Assembly (NCBI GenBank): GCA_015068025.1
Contig: SVLH01000002.1
Coordinates: 1-64,000 of the forward strand
DNA length: 64,000 bases
Source of the DNA: Oscillospiraceae bacterium
GTDB taxonomy: Bacteria; Bacillota; Clostridia; Oscillospirales; Oscillospiraceae
Direction of reading: 5' to 3'
Numbering within the stretch: position 1 is the stretch's first letter; each line of letters opens with the position of its first letter. Position numbers and translations under genes: made by a program. Below, piece after piece: positions 42,525-50,003 of the stretch. The notes beneath the pieces are model-generated. The model had not been told where the DNA came from and ran no database searches. It saw nothing but the letters and a program-made list of their open reading frames with translations.

Positions 42525-43010
42525 TTATTCGGCTTCTTTCCTTTTCTGAAAAGCCGCCTGTGCTTCCATTCTGCGCCTACGGTTTTCTTTTGCCTGTTGA
42601 GCATTATAAAAAGCATCTAAAGACTGTTGCGCTTTTCGGCGGTCTGTTTGATACTGCCGCTGCCGCTGTTTCTTTTGTTCACGAAAACAAGCATCCGCTC
42701 CGGTGCATTCCTCTTTTGTACAGAATAGGCATATAGCGGCATTTTCACGCTCATTTTCTGCGGCTCGTTTTAGTTTTTGGGCTCCAGAATAATATCTCTG
42801 GCCTTGAGCAGCTCAGTATAATCGTCCTGGCCTTTACTCCAAAGGAACGCACTTGCGCGGAGGGTTTCGCGCTTGGTGCCGCTGACGGCAACTGCGATAT
42901 CAGATATGCGCAGCTGAGAACGGAACTCATCGAACACGATGGTATCTTCGCCGTTGTATCGCTCGAAGGGGTGGTCGTAGTCGGTTACGCGACATACGTG
43001 GTTTAAAAAG
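42525..43010 (-). pseudogene. Frameshifted remnant of mobile-element coding sequence
   Basis: The minus strand holds two readable frames with no start. Frame one (about 43010 to 42770) contains RVTDYDHPFERYNGEDTIVF and EFRSQLRISD, which I recall from replication proteins of integrative elements and plasmids, then SGTKRETLRASAFLWSKG and a stop at 42770. Frame two continues the same strand, from about 42800 to a stop at 42525, with CLFCTKEEC and a very basic Gln/Arg-rich C-terminus. A two-base change near 42780 would join them. The region is a decayed piece of a conjugative or mobilisable element; the exact protein is uncertain. Confidence 0.5.
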
Positions 43011-43013
43011 GAG

Positions 43014-43541
43014 GTGCCGGTATCGGAAGCGGATGCGGCGAAAAGTTATGTTAAAGAATCGGTAGAATTCTTTAATAGCTATTTGTCCCTTTGTGCAAAG
43101 CATAGTGTTCAGGGATACGCATACTTGAAAGAGTTGGAAGACCATGAATTCGGCGTTAATACGGAGGTGGCGTGTCAGCTGTTTCGAGTGGATGGCGATG
43201 ATGCCGCAGATGCGTTTTGGAGTATCCCTAATATTTATCGAAAGCAACAATTAGCGGAATTGCAAAAGTCCTATAAAGATTATCAGGCGGCGACGCAGGT
43301 GCTTGAAACGCACATCCGAAGTTTCTTTGGTTGTACAGATTTGCATTATGTTTTTCTTGACCCGGACGAATACAAATTTGATAATTCGGCGGTACGCTTT
43401 GAATATGAGCGGCAGATTTTTAAGAACCAAGGAAAATGGAGGGCAACAATGTATGTCATAAAAAAGGAGCTGCTGGAGAAGTGGCCCAACGCAAGCGTTG
43501 AAATCAGGGAAAAATCGATTTTTGTTAAATACAAGGAGTAA
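43014..43541 (+). CDS. Hypothetical protein, possibly 5'-truncated
   Basis: A 175-residue frame that I do not recognise. The protein is soluble, with a helical N-terminal half and a C-terminal part rich in aromatic and acidic residues (FLDPDEYKFDNSAVRFEYER). The only start is GTG 43014, which overlaps its own AAAAAGGAGG and gives no spacing; an in-frame stop lies just upstream. This fits a gene whose 5' end was lost at the junction with the minus-strand remnant. Codon composition differs from the GC-rich neighbours. A terminator follows. Confidence 0.5.
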   Translation: MPVSEADAAKSYVKESVEFFNSYLSLCAKHSVQGYAYLKELEDHEFGVNTEVACQLFRVDGDDAADAFWSIPNIYRKQQLAELQKSYKDYQAATQVLETHIRSFFGCTDLHYVFLDPDEYKFDNSAVRFEYERQIFKNQGKWRATMYVIKKELLEKWPNASVEIREKSIFVKYKE

Positions 43542-43591
43542 ATGGCGGAATTAAGGCTGTGGATTCTATATAAAACACTATAAAATACGAG

Positions 43592-43636
43592 GACGACCTC
43601 ACCCGGAAAACCCTTCCGGATGAGGTCGTTTTGTTG
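43592..43636. terminator. Bidirectional terminator
   Basis: ACGACCTCA / TGAGGTCGT with inner CCGGAA / TTCCGG, then TTTTGTTG. It lies between the convergent hypothetical gene and the acetate-transporter pseudogene. Confidence 0.8.
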
Positions 43637-43646
43637 CTTTGTGCTA

Positions 43647-44049
43647 TCAGCCCAGGGGGAGCACACTCTTGCCGTATTCCTCGTTGGGGATCTGGTCCAT
43701 GGCGCTGTAAATGGCAGACAGGCCACAGAAAATGCCAACGAAACCGGCGGTGGTGATGGTGTGGTTGCCGGTGAAATCGCCGGCGGCCAGCAGCATGAAC
43801 AGCACGGTCAGAGAACCGAAGACCACCTGTGTTGCACGGTTGTGCTTCAGGGTGCCGACAAACATGAACAGGGTGAAGATGCCCCACAGCAGCAGGTACC
43901 ACCCATGGCAACGATCACGATGGAAAGGGGCAGAAAGCCTGCATTGTGCAGGTTCAGCAGCACGGTGGTCATGCCAAAGCCCAGCAGACCCAGAGGCCCG
44001 GATTTGCCATTTTTGCTTTCCGTTCAGTGGACAGGGTTATTTCCTCCAT
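43647..44049 (-). pseudogene. Acetate uptake transporter (SatP/GPR1-FUN34-YaaH family), inactivated
   Basis: Minus-strand remnants cover both ends of an AceTr-family transporter. The 5' part, from ATG 44049, reads [18 protein letters not shown] and then needs a +1 correction to continue [20 protein letters not shown]. It then jumps in mid-gene from AMG to [14 protein letters not shown], losing about 65 residues (two to three helices) with another frame change. The 3' part is intact through [18 protein letters not shown] and ends [12 protein letters not shown] single out-of-frame deletion plus a one-base loss explain it. A working protein of about 200 residues cannot be made. Confidence 0.85.
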
Positions 44050-44147
44050 ACACAAATCAATTTTGGCCGAACGTTGGCATTATATGCCCCCAAAAAGCAG
44101 AAAGGCAAGGGCGAATGGAATTTGTTGTATCGGTGTTTGCGGAGCAA

Positions 44148-44732
44148 TTACACCTTGTGCTTCATCAAACCGTGGCGGTTGCAATACACATAGAGATACC
44201 CGTGGCCGCGGAAGCGGAATCTGCACGCTGCGCTGCCTTCCGGATAGAGCTTTACCAGCTCGAATTTGTCCGCTGTTACATAGGCAAGAAAAGAGATGTA
44301 GTGTTGCTTGGTCATGGGGTGGTCAACGACGATATACTGCTCGTCCTCCACGGCTTCCGTGGTGATGCGGTGGGCATCGTCCACATCCTCTGTCTCCAAA
44401 GGCGGGAGCGTTACGCCGCAGCAGGCGACGACGGCCTCACCCATGGCGTGGAGGATGTTGCCGCATACGGGACACACATAGAGCCTGGAGCGCAGCATGT
44501 TGGCAGAGAGATTCTGGTTGATCACGGTATTTCCCGACATCAGCTCCATCACGGAAACGTCCAGCGCTGCAGCAAGGGAGGTCAGCAGAGAGATGTCCGG
44601 CAGACCCTTCGCTGTTTCCCATTTGGACACGGTCTTGGGGCTGACGTCGATGCGGTCGGCCAGCTCGGCCTGTGTCATTTTTTTGGATTCGCGCAGTCGT
44701 TTGATGGTGGCGCCTGTTACATAGTGATCCAT
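44148..44732 (-). CDS. XRE-family regulator fused to a desulfoferrodoxin (superoxide reductase-like) domain
   Basis: A 194-residue fusion. Residues 7-65 are an XRE helix-turn-helix (IKRLRESKKMTQAELADRI, recognition helix VSPKTVSKWE). Residues 85-194 match desulfoferrodoxin. Center I: Cys87, Cys90, Cys104, Cys105 in CPVC...CC. Center II: His121, His138, His144 (HPMTKQHYI), Cys184 and His187 (YCNRHGL), with the 6- and 3-residue spacings of superoxide reductase. All nine metal ligands are present, so the iron sites could sense superoxide or redox state and control DNA binding. It is divergent from ddh. AAAAGGAGGG precedes the ATG. Confidence 0.88.
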   Translation of the reverse strand: MDHYVTGATIKRLRESKKMTQAELADRIDVSPKTVSKWETAKGLPDISLLTSLAAALDVSVMELMSGNTVINQNLSANMLRSRLYVCPVCGNILHAMGEAVVACCGVTLPPLETEDVDDAHRITTEAVEDEQYIVVDHPMTKQHYISFLAYVTADKFELVKLYPEGSAACRFRFRGHGYLYVYCNRHGLMKHKV

Positions 44733-44833
44733 CCTTGCGCCCTCCTTTTCTTCAAATTGTTTTTATGATAAACCGGAATGCCGCCGGATGCAACCTACGG
44801 TTCGTGGAGAGGGGCGAGAACTGCGTTTTGGAA

Positions 44834-44862
44834 TTGACTTGCGGCGAGATTTATTGTAAAAT
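44834..44862 (+). promoter_or_regulatory. Promoter of ddh
   Basis: TTGACT (44834-44839), 17-base spacer, TAAAAT (44857-44862). The leader is about 57 bases. The region is shared with the divergent XRE-desulfoferrodoxin gene. Confidence 0.7.
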
Positions 44863-44926
44863 GTGGCGTCGGCAAATGTGCGGTTTCGCACAGGTGTCTG
44901 TATGCTTTTTCGGGAAGGTGACCGAT

Positions 44927-45919
44927 ATGAACGATCCAATCAGAATTGCAATTTTAGGCTACGGAAATCTTGGCAGAGGGGTGGAACTTGCGCTTCGAGC
45001 CAATCCGGATATGAAGCTTTCCGCAGTTTTTACAAGAAGAAATCCGGCGGCGCTGAAGCTCCTGACAGAGGGTGTTCCCGTATACGGGATCGACAGGCTG
45101 ACAGCAATGCACAGCGAGATCGATGTGCTGATCCTCTGCGGCGGTAGTGCAAAGGATCTGCCCGTGCAGAGCGCGGAATACGCAAAATATTTCAACATTG
45201 TGGACAGCTTTGACAATCACTCTGCCATCCCCGAGCATTTTGAGCGGTGCGACCGCCGCGCGCTGGAGGGTGGAAAAACGGCAGTGATCTCTGTGGGTTG
45301 GGATCCCGGCATGTTCAGTCTGCAGCGTCTGCTTGGCAACTGCATCCTGCCCAACGGCAGTGACTACACCTTCTGGGGCAGAGGCGTCAGCCAGGGACAT
45401 TCCGATGCCATCCGCCGTATCGACGGTGTGAAAAACGGCAAGCAGTACACGGTGCCCGTGCCCGCCGCGCTGGAAAAGGTGCGCAGCGGCGAGAATCCCG
45501 AACTGACCACCCGGGAAAAGCACACCCGCGAATGCTTCGTTGTGGCGGAGGAGGGCGCGGACCTGCAGCGCATCGAGCAGGAGATCAAGACGATGCCCGC
45601 CTACTTCGCACCCTACGATACCACGGTGCATTTCATCTCCCAGGAGGAGTTTGACCGCGACCACGGCGGCATGGCACACGGCGGTTTTGTGATGCGCAGC
45701 GGCGTCACCGGCATCAACGGCGAGACCCGCCAGATGATCGAGTATTCCCTGAAGCTGGGCTCTAATCCGGAGTTTACTGCCAGCGTGCTGGTATGCTGCG
45801 CCAGAGCGGCATATCGTATGAATGCGGCCGGTCTCACGGGTGCAAAGACCATCTTTGACATTCCACCCGCATCTCTCTCTCCCAAGAGCGGGGAAGAACT
45901 TCGCAGAACGCTGCTGTAA
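44927..45919 (+). CDS. ddh: meso-Diaminopimelate dehydrogenase
   Basis: A 330-residue NADPH-dependent enzyme that makes meso-diaminopimelate in one step from tetrahydrodipicolinate, feeding lysine and peptidoglycan. The Rossmann motif is ILGYGNLGRG; other landmarks are FTRRNP, CGGSAKDLP, SFDNHSAIPEHF, ISVGWDPGMFSLQR and GRGVSQGHSDAIRRIDGV. ATG 44927 follows GAAGGTG and is well past the promoter, so the longer frame is rejected. The pathway is common in clostridia and implies a DAP-type wall. Confidence 0.95.
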   Translation: MNDPIRIAILGYGNLGRGVELALRANPDMKLSAVFTRRNPAALKLLTEGVPVYGIDRLTAMHSEIDVLILCGGSAKDLPVQSAEYAKYFNIVDSFDNHSAIPEHFERCDRRALEGGKTAVISVGWDPGMFSLQRLLGNCILPNGSDYTFWGRGVSQGHSDAIRRIDGVKNGKQYTVPVPAALEKVRSGENPELTTREKHTRECFVVAEEGADLQRIEQEIKTMPAYFAPYDTTVHFISQEEFDRDHGGMAHGGFVMRSGVTGINGETRQMIEYSLKLGSNPEFTASVLVCCARAAYRMNAAGLTGAKTIFDIPPASLSPKSGEELRRTLL

Positions 45920-45931
45920 AAAAGCGTGAGA

Positions 45932-45967
45932 AACGCGCAGTCCGCCATACAGCGGACTGCGCGTTAT
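45932..45967. terminator. Bidirectional terminator between ddh and the deacetylase
   Basis: A 14-bp perfect stem, AACGCGCAGTCCGC / GCGGACTGCGCGTT, with a 6-base loop. The following T run is short (ATTGATT), but stem strength and position between convergent genes support the call. Confidence 0.75.
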
Positions 45968-45996
45968 TGATTATGCGCGGACAGGGGAGATGACAT

Positions 45997-46878
45997 TCAG
46001 GCGCAGGCCGATTCGTCGGCTGCGGGCATCTCGTTTCGGAACATGACCGGAGGGCTTTGTGTCGTGTCGCTGCTGGGCAGTTCCTCCAGCGAGGCAAAGG
46101 TATAGCCCATCTCCTCCCACTTGGTCAGTAGCTCGTCCAGAATGGCGGCGTTGGTGGCGGAAGTGGAATGGAGCAGCACGATGGCGCCGTCATGGATGCG
46201 GGGCAGCAGCTTGGCGTAGGCCTGCTGGGCAGTGGGCTGGTTGTCCACATACCAATCCACGTAGGCAAGACTCCAGAATACGGTCTTATACCCCAGCGCG
46301 CAGGCCTGTTTCAGGTTCTCCTCGCTGTATTTTCCCTGGGGCGGGCGGTAGAACATGGGCATGTCCTCCCCCGTGACTTCCCGGTACAGGGCGGAGAGCC
46401 CATCCAGCTCCTTTTGGAAAGCGGTCTGGTCGGAGATGGCGGACATGTCCGGGTGATGGAGGGTGTGGTTTCCCACGATGTGTCCCTCTGCTGCCATGCG
46501 GCGGACGATGTCCGGCGCGGTGTCCAGCATGGTGCCCACGATGAAGAATGCGGCGGGCGCATTGTGCTTTTTCAGCGCATCCAGGATGGGCGCGGTGTAG
46601 CCGTTTTCATAGCCGCAGTCGAAGGTCAGGTAGATGACCTTTTTGCCGGTGTCTCCCAGAAAGCAGGCGTTGTATTTTGCCAGCGCCTCCGATGTGGCGT
46701 TGCCGATGGGGGATTTACCCTCGGTGGGGAAGGATAGCCCCCAGTCGGCAGCGGCGGCCGGCACGGCGGCGGGTGCGGATGCGGGCTGCATTTGCCCTTG
46801 CAGCCAGAGCATTCCCGCCAGGAACAGGCAGGGAGCCAGCAGGATGAAAAATACGAGAACGCGGCGGTGAACTGTCAT
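45997..46878 (-). CDS. Polysaccharide deacetylase, PdaA-like
   Basis: A 293-residue secreted or membrane-anchored NodB-fold protein. A signal anchor spans about residues 7-27. The catalytic domain opens with IYLTFDCGYENGYTAPIL, in which the usual TFDDG motif is FDCG, as in PdaA-type muramic-acid deacetylases. HTLHHPDMS carries the metal His pair, FYRPPQGKYS the third motif and LLHS the last. PdaA makes muramic-lactam in spore cortex in Bacillus, so this hints at a spore-forming background. GGAGGAATTCTC precedes ATG 46878. Confidence 0.87.
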   Translation of the reverse strand: MTVHRRVLVFFILLAPCLFLAGMLWLQGQMQPASAPAAVPAAAADWGLSFPTEGKSPIGNATSEALAKYNACFLGDTGKKVIYLTFDCGYENGYTAPILDALKKHNAPAAFFIVGTMLDTAPDIVRRMAAEGHIVGNHTLHHPDMSAISDQTAFQKELDGLSALYREVTGEDMPMFYRPPQGKYSEENLKQACALGYKTVFWSLAYVDWYVDNQPTAQQAYAKLLPRIHDGAIVLLHSTSATNAAILDELLTKWEEMGYTFASLEELPSSDTTQSPPVMFRNEMPAADESACA

Positions 46879-46926
46879 GAGAATTCCTCCGAAAACCGTA
46901 GTGAGACTAGTGTTTCCCGGAAGCCG

Positions 46927-46955
46927 TTGAAAAAACCGCGAAAAAGAACTATAAT
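46927..46955 (+). promoter_or_regulatory. Promoter of the exonuclease gene
   Basis: TTGAAA (46927-46932), 17-base spacer, TATAAT (46950-46955), about 20 bases before the ATG. Confidence 0.75.
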
Positions 46956-46975
46956 GCAGCAAAAGGAGTGATTGG

Positions 46976-47653
46976 ATGGAGCAGCTTTGGGCGCAGTTTG
47001 ACCGCATCGTGATTTTTGATACGGAAACCACCGGCATCGAATTCGGAAAGGATCGCATCATCGAACTGGGGGCGGTCTCTCTGGAAAACGGGGTGGAGGT
47101 GGATCAGCTGAATGTGCTGATCCGGTTGCCGGAGGGTGAGCGCCTTCCGCCCTTTATCGTCGAACTGACGGGCATCACAGATCTTCAGCTGTGTGCGGAG
47201 GGCGTGGAGCAGGCAGAGGCGGTGGATGCCTTCTGCCGTCTGCTGGAAGGGGCGCAGCGACCGCTTCTGGTGGCCTATAACGCGCAGTTCGACCTGAACT
47301 TCCTGTACCACTTCCTGAAGCCCTATGGCAGGGTGGAGGTGCTGCGCGCGCCGCGGTTTCTTGATGCCCTGACGGTGTACCGCGACCGGCGAGACTATCC
47401 CCACAAGCTCTCCAATGCAATTGACGCATACGGCTTGGGCGATGCGGCGGTAAACAGCCACCGGGCTGTGGACGATGCCCGGGCAACGGTGCTGCTGCTG
47501 GAGAAAATGGCGCAGGAGAAGGACGACCTTGCGCGGTACATCAATTTGTTTGGTACGCACCCGAAATACGGCGTTTCCGGCCGCCCCATTTCTTCGGTGA
47601 CCTACCGCAGCCAGCCCTATCAGCGTCTGAAACCCCTGTATGATCTGACCTGA
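46976..47653 (+). CDS. DEDDh 3'-5' exonuclease, DNA polymerase III epsilon-like
   Basis: A 225-residue exonuclease. Exo I is FDTETTGIEFGKDRIIELGAV in part (Asp and Glu ligands in DTETTG), Exo II is YNAQFDLNFL, and Exo III is SHRAVDDARATVLLL with its His and Asp. The short length and absence of a polymerase domain make it a stand-alone proofreading-type or RNase T-like nuclease, not PolC. AAAGGAG precedes the ATG. It has its own promoter and terminator. Confidence 0.9.
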   Translation: MEQLWAQFDRIVIFDTETTGIEFGKDRIIELGAVSLENGVEVDQLNVLIRLPEGERLPPFIVELTGITDLQLCAEGVEQAEAVDAFCRLLEGAQRPLLVAYNAQFDLNFLYHFLKPYGRVEVLRAPRFLDALTVYRDRRDYPHKLSNAIDAYGLGDAAVNSHRAVDDARATVLLLEKMAQEKDDLARYINLFGTHPKYGVSGRPISSVTYRSQPYQRLKPLYDLT

Positions 47654-47689
47654 AAAAAGCCTCTCCGCATGAGCGGAGAGGCTTTTTTA
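47653..47689. terminator. Bidirectional terminator after the exonuclease
   Basis: AAAAAAGCCTCTCCGC / GCGGAGAGGCTTTTTT with an ATGA loop, beginning at the stop codon. It also serves the convergent TIGR04255 gene. Confidence 0.9.
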
Positions 47690-47719
47690 TTCATGATACC
47701 CCACATTGGCAGCGGAGCC

Positions 47720-48514
47720 TTACAGCCCCAGCATCGCGTCGCGCAGACGGTCGGTGACAGCGCCCTCGAAAATGGGGGTGCTGTGGCCGTGGAGGGTTTC
47801 CAGCGCGGCGGCAGCCATGGTGCAGGAGACATTCCCACCCATGGACAGATCCAGATCGAAAATGAATTTTGGCTCCGGATCCTGCTGGGGATTGGCGCCC
47901 TTGGTTTGGAGACGGCCCGGCCCGGCATGGATCTTTGCAATGCAGCTGGAATCCAGCTTCAGCTGCAGATCGCAGCCGCAATGGAGAAGTCTTTCCTCCG
48001 CCACGTCCGCTTCCGCCATGGGTCCCAGATAGGCGGGGGCAAACAGCTCCGCCCAGGGGGTGTTCTCCAGCCCCAGCTTTGCGCGGGAAACGATGTTCAC
48101 ATAGCGCAGCCCCACCCGCTGAAAGTAGGCGGGCTTGTAGAGCTGGATGAAGGCGGCCAGCGGCTTGTCCAGCTGGCGGGCAAAGGCCTCCCAGCCGGGG
48201 TAACGGAGGGTGGAGAGGGAGATGAAATCCCGGGTGAGATTCAGCTTCCACATGCCGTCGGCGGAGAGGAAATGGTAGTTTGCCGTAGGAGAGGGCTGTT
48301 CTACGCGGGGATTTGCGCTGCCCAGCCCGGTGATCTTCGGCGCAGGGGTCTCCTGCTTGCAGGCGTAGCGGGGAAATTCCTCCCGGATCGCCTCCTGAAA
48401 TGCTGCCGGCTCCACGGTGTTGATGGAAAGAATGGTGGGGAAGCGAAGCTGGCAGATCACCTCATGTACCGGTGCGTTGGGGTAGATGACTCTGGAACGG
48501 TCGGAAAACAGCAT
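47720..48514 (-). CDS. TIGR04255 family protein
   Basis: A 264-residue soluble protein of the sporadically distributed TIGR04255 family. The opening IYPNAPVHEVICQLRFP and middle YFQRVGLRYVNIV are the family's recognisable blocks. Function is unknown. AAAAGGAG lies 9 bases before the ATG. Its neighbours give no hint. The gene is one of several patchily distributed genes in this window and may be mobile. Confidence 0.8.
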   Translation of the reverse strand: MLFSDRSRVIYPNAPVHEVICQLRFPTILSINTVEPAAFQEAIREEFPRYACKQETPAPKITGLGSANPRVEQPSPTANYHFLSADGMWKLNLTRDFISLSTLRYPGWEAFARQLDKPLAAFIQLYKPAYFQRVGLRYVNIVSRAKLGLENTPWAELFAPAYLGPMAEADVAEERLLHCGCDLQLKLDSSCIAKIHAGPGRLQTKGANPQQDPEPKFIFDLDLSMGGNVSCTMAAAALETLHGHSTPIFEGAVTDRLRDAMLGL

Positions 48515-48584
48515 ACGGTATGCTCCTTTTCGGATAATTTCACACCGATATTTTAGCCGCTGTCGGGGAAAAAGTCAAACACCG

Positions 48585-49364
48585 TCACAGGTAAAAGCGG
48601 TGACAGCCGATGGTGGTGAGATAGGGGCGGTTGGCGTTGATCCAGATGCCCTGGGACAGGGCGGGAGCATAGAAGTACAGCGCCTTGCCCACCACGGACT
48701 CCCCATCCAGTGCCCGCTTGGCGGCGGTGACAGACTGGGCTGTGGGCGGGTTGTAGATCGTTCCGTTTTCCACGGGCTCAAACTGCACGGCAAAGTTGCG
48801 GTCGAAGACCACGGCGGGGATGGTATTGGGAAAAGTTTCGCTCTCTACCCGATTCAGAACCACATTGCCCACTGCGATCTGCCCGTTCAGGGGCTCCGCG
48901 CCGCTTTCCGCGCTGATAACCCGGGAGAGCCAGTACAGCTCCACGGCGTCGTAGGCCGCGCCGGGAGAGGTCATGGCCGCGCCGTCCATATAGCGGTCCC
49001 ACTCCGCACTGCCGCCCAGCGCCTCGGCCACCAGTCGCAGGGGGACGTAGGTTCGGCCGTTTTCCACCGTGACCCGCCCGCTGTAATCGACCCCGTTGAT
49101 GGTGATGCGGTTTTCATCCGGGTCGGCGGCAAGGTCGTGATCCGCGGACGTCGCCACGGCCATTTTCTCCGTGCTGTCCCACCAGATCTCCCAACCGCCC
49201 AGCGTGTCCAGCAGTGTCCGCAGAGGGACATATGTAACGCCGCTGTCCACATAGGAAACGCCGGGAAGGTGCCGGCCGTCTACCTGTACGGGAATGGTTC
49301 TGGCCGCCCGGGCGGGCAGGGAGAGAGAAGCGGCCGCCAAAAGACCGCATAGAGCTCGTTTCAT
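48585..49364 (-). CDS. Cell-wall hydrolase, SleB-like, with copper-amine-oxidase N-terminal-type domains
   Basis: A 259-residue exported protein: signal peptide to about residue 20 (LSLPARA), then two copies of the copper-amine-oxidase N-terminal-type (stalk) repeat, YVPLRTLLDTLGG and YVPLRLVAEALGG, and a C-terminal Hydrolase_2 (SleB) domain from about residue 145 (RVISAESGAEPLNGQIAVGNVVLNRVES and LYFYAP). SleB-type enzymes are lytic transglycosylases of cortex or vegetative wall. The Glu of AESGAE is the likely catalytic acid. It fits a WalRK target or a germination enzyme. GGAAAGAAAA precedes the ATG. Confidence 0.85.
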   Translation of the reverse strand: MKRALCGLLAAASLSLPARAARTIPVQVDGRHLPGVSYVDSGVTYVPLRTLLDTLGGWEIWWDSTEKMAVATSADHDLAADPDENRITINGVDYSGRVTVENGRTYVPLRLVAEALGGSAEWDRYMDGAAMTSPGAAYDAVELYWLSRVISAESGAEPLNGQIAVGNVVLNRVESETFPNTIPAVVFDRNFAVQFEPVENGTIYNPPTAQSVTAAKRALDGESVVGKALYFYAPALSQGIWINANRPYLTTIGCHRFYL

Positions 49365-49497
49365 CGGTTTTCTTCCTTTCTGTGGTGATTTACGCAGTCA
49401 ATGGTACAGGAAAGGCGGCGGAGGAAGCAACCCTCAAAAGGTGGCAAACCTTCCAGAATGAGGGTTGGCAGGAAGCGATTTGAAATTTCCCTGGATA

Positions 49498-49532
49498 TTG
49501 ACAAACCAAAACAAAAAGTGTAAAATTACACT
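49498..49532 (+). promoter_or_regulatory. Promoter and palindromic operator of the XRE-PstS-like cassette
   Basis: TTGACA (49498-49503) and TAAAAT (49521-49526) with a 17-base spacer are close to consensus. A perfect 7-2-7 palindrome, AGTGTAA-AA-TTACACT (49517-49532), covers the whole -10 hexamer. A dimeric repressor bound there would block RNA polymerase. The encoded XRE protein is the obvious candidate autoregulator. Confidence 0.75.
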
Positions 49533-49550
49533 AAAAAGGAGGAGATGACA

Positions 49551-50003
49551 ATGGACAAGCATCGGTTTGTGGCGGAAATGGATCGGCAGGTCAAGCTGGT
49601 CAGGACAGAATTTGGCTTGACGCAGGAGACCATGGCAAAAGTGCTGGGCATCTCCAAAAAGACGCTGGTGGAAATCGAAAAAGGGAGAGCCTCACTTGGT
49701 TGGATGGGGGCAGTTGCCTTTTGCTGCATCTTTGCCCGAAGTCGGGTACTGGCCGGTCTGCTGGGCGGCGAGGCGGAGGATATGATCCTTGCGCTGGCCT
49801 TTGCGGACTTGAAGCCTACCTATCCCAAAACCATGGGCGGCAAGGTCTGGTGGCGCTTTGTAGAGACCTGCTGTGGCTGCAAGATCCAGCAGAATATCAT
49901 TTCCCAGCATTATCGCGCATTGGACAGCGAGGACGGAAGAATTTGTTCCTCCTTTGATTTGGAGGAGGTTCGCAGACAGCTGCGGGAATTGGAGGGCGTA
50001 TGA
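49551..50003 (+). CDS. XRE-family transcriptional regulator
   Basis: A 150-residue DNA-binding protein. The helix-turn-helix is in residues 15-45 (VRTEFGLTQETMAKVLGISKK, then TLVEIEKGRASLG). The C-terminal part has two Cys-rich spots (AFCCIF, ETCCGC) but no full zinc motif. It probably represses its own promoter through the adjacent palindrome. ATG 49551 is preferred (AAGGAGG at 8 bases); ATG 49545 is an alternative. It overlaps the next gene by 4 bases (ATGA). Confidence 0.85.
   Translation: MDKHRFVAEMDRQVKLVRTEFGLTQETMAKVLGISKKTLVEIEKGRASLGWMGAVAFCCIFARSRVLAGLLGGEAEDMILALAFADLKPTYPKTMGGKVWWRFVETCCGCKIQQNIISQHYRALDSEDGRICSSFDLEEVRRQLRELEGV

Noticed and set aside
42479-42736. 85-codon plus-strand frame after the PH-domain region
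   Set aside because: It is antisense to the basic, Gln/Arg-rich mobile-element remnant, which shows better coding character on the minus strand.
41829-44147. A second copy of the ssrA 3' end as an attachment-site repeat
   Set aside because: I looked for the TTCAACTCCCCCC/CACCTCCACCA pattern downstream and did not find it within the scar.
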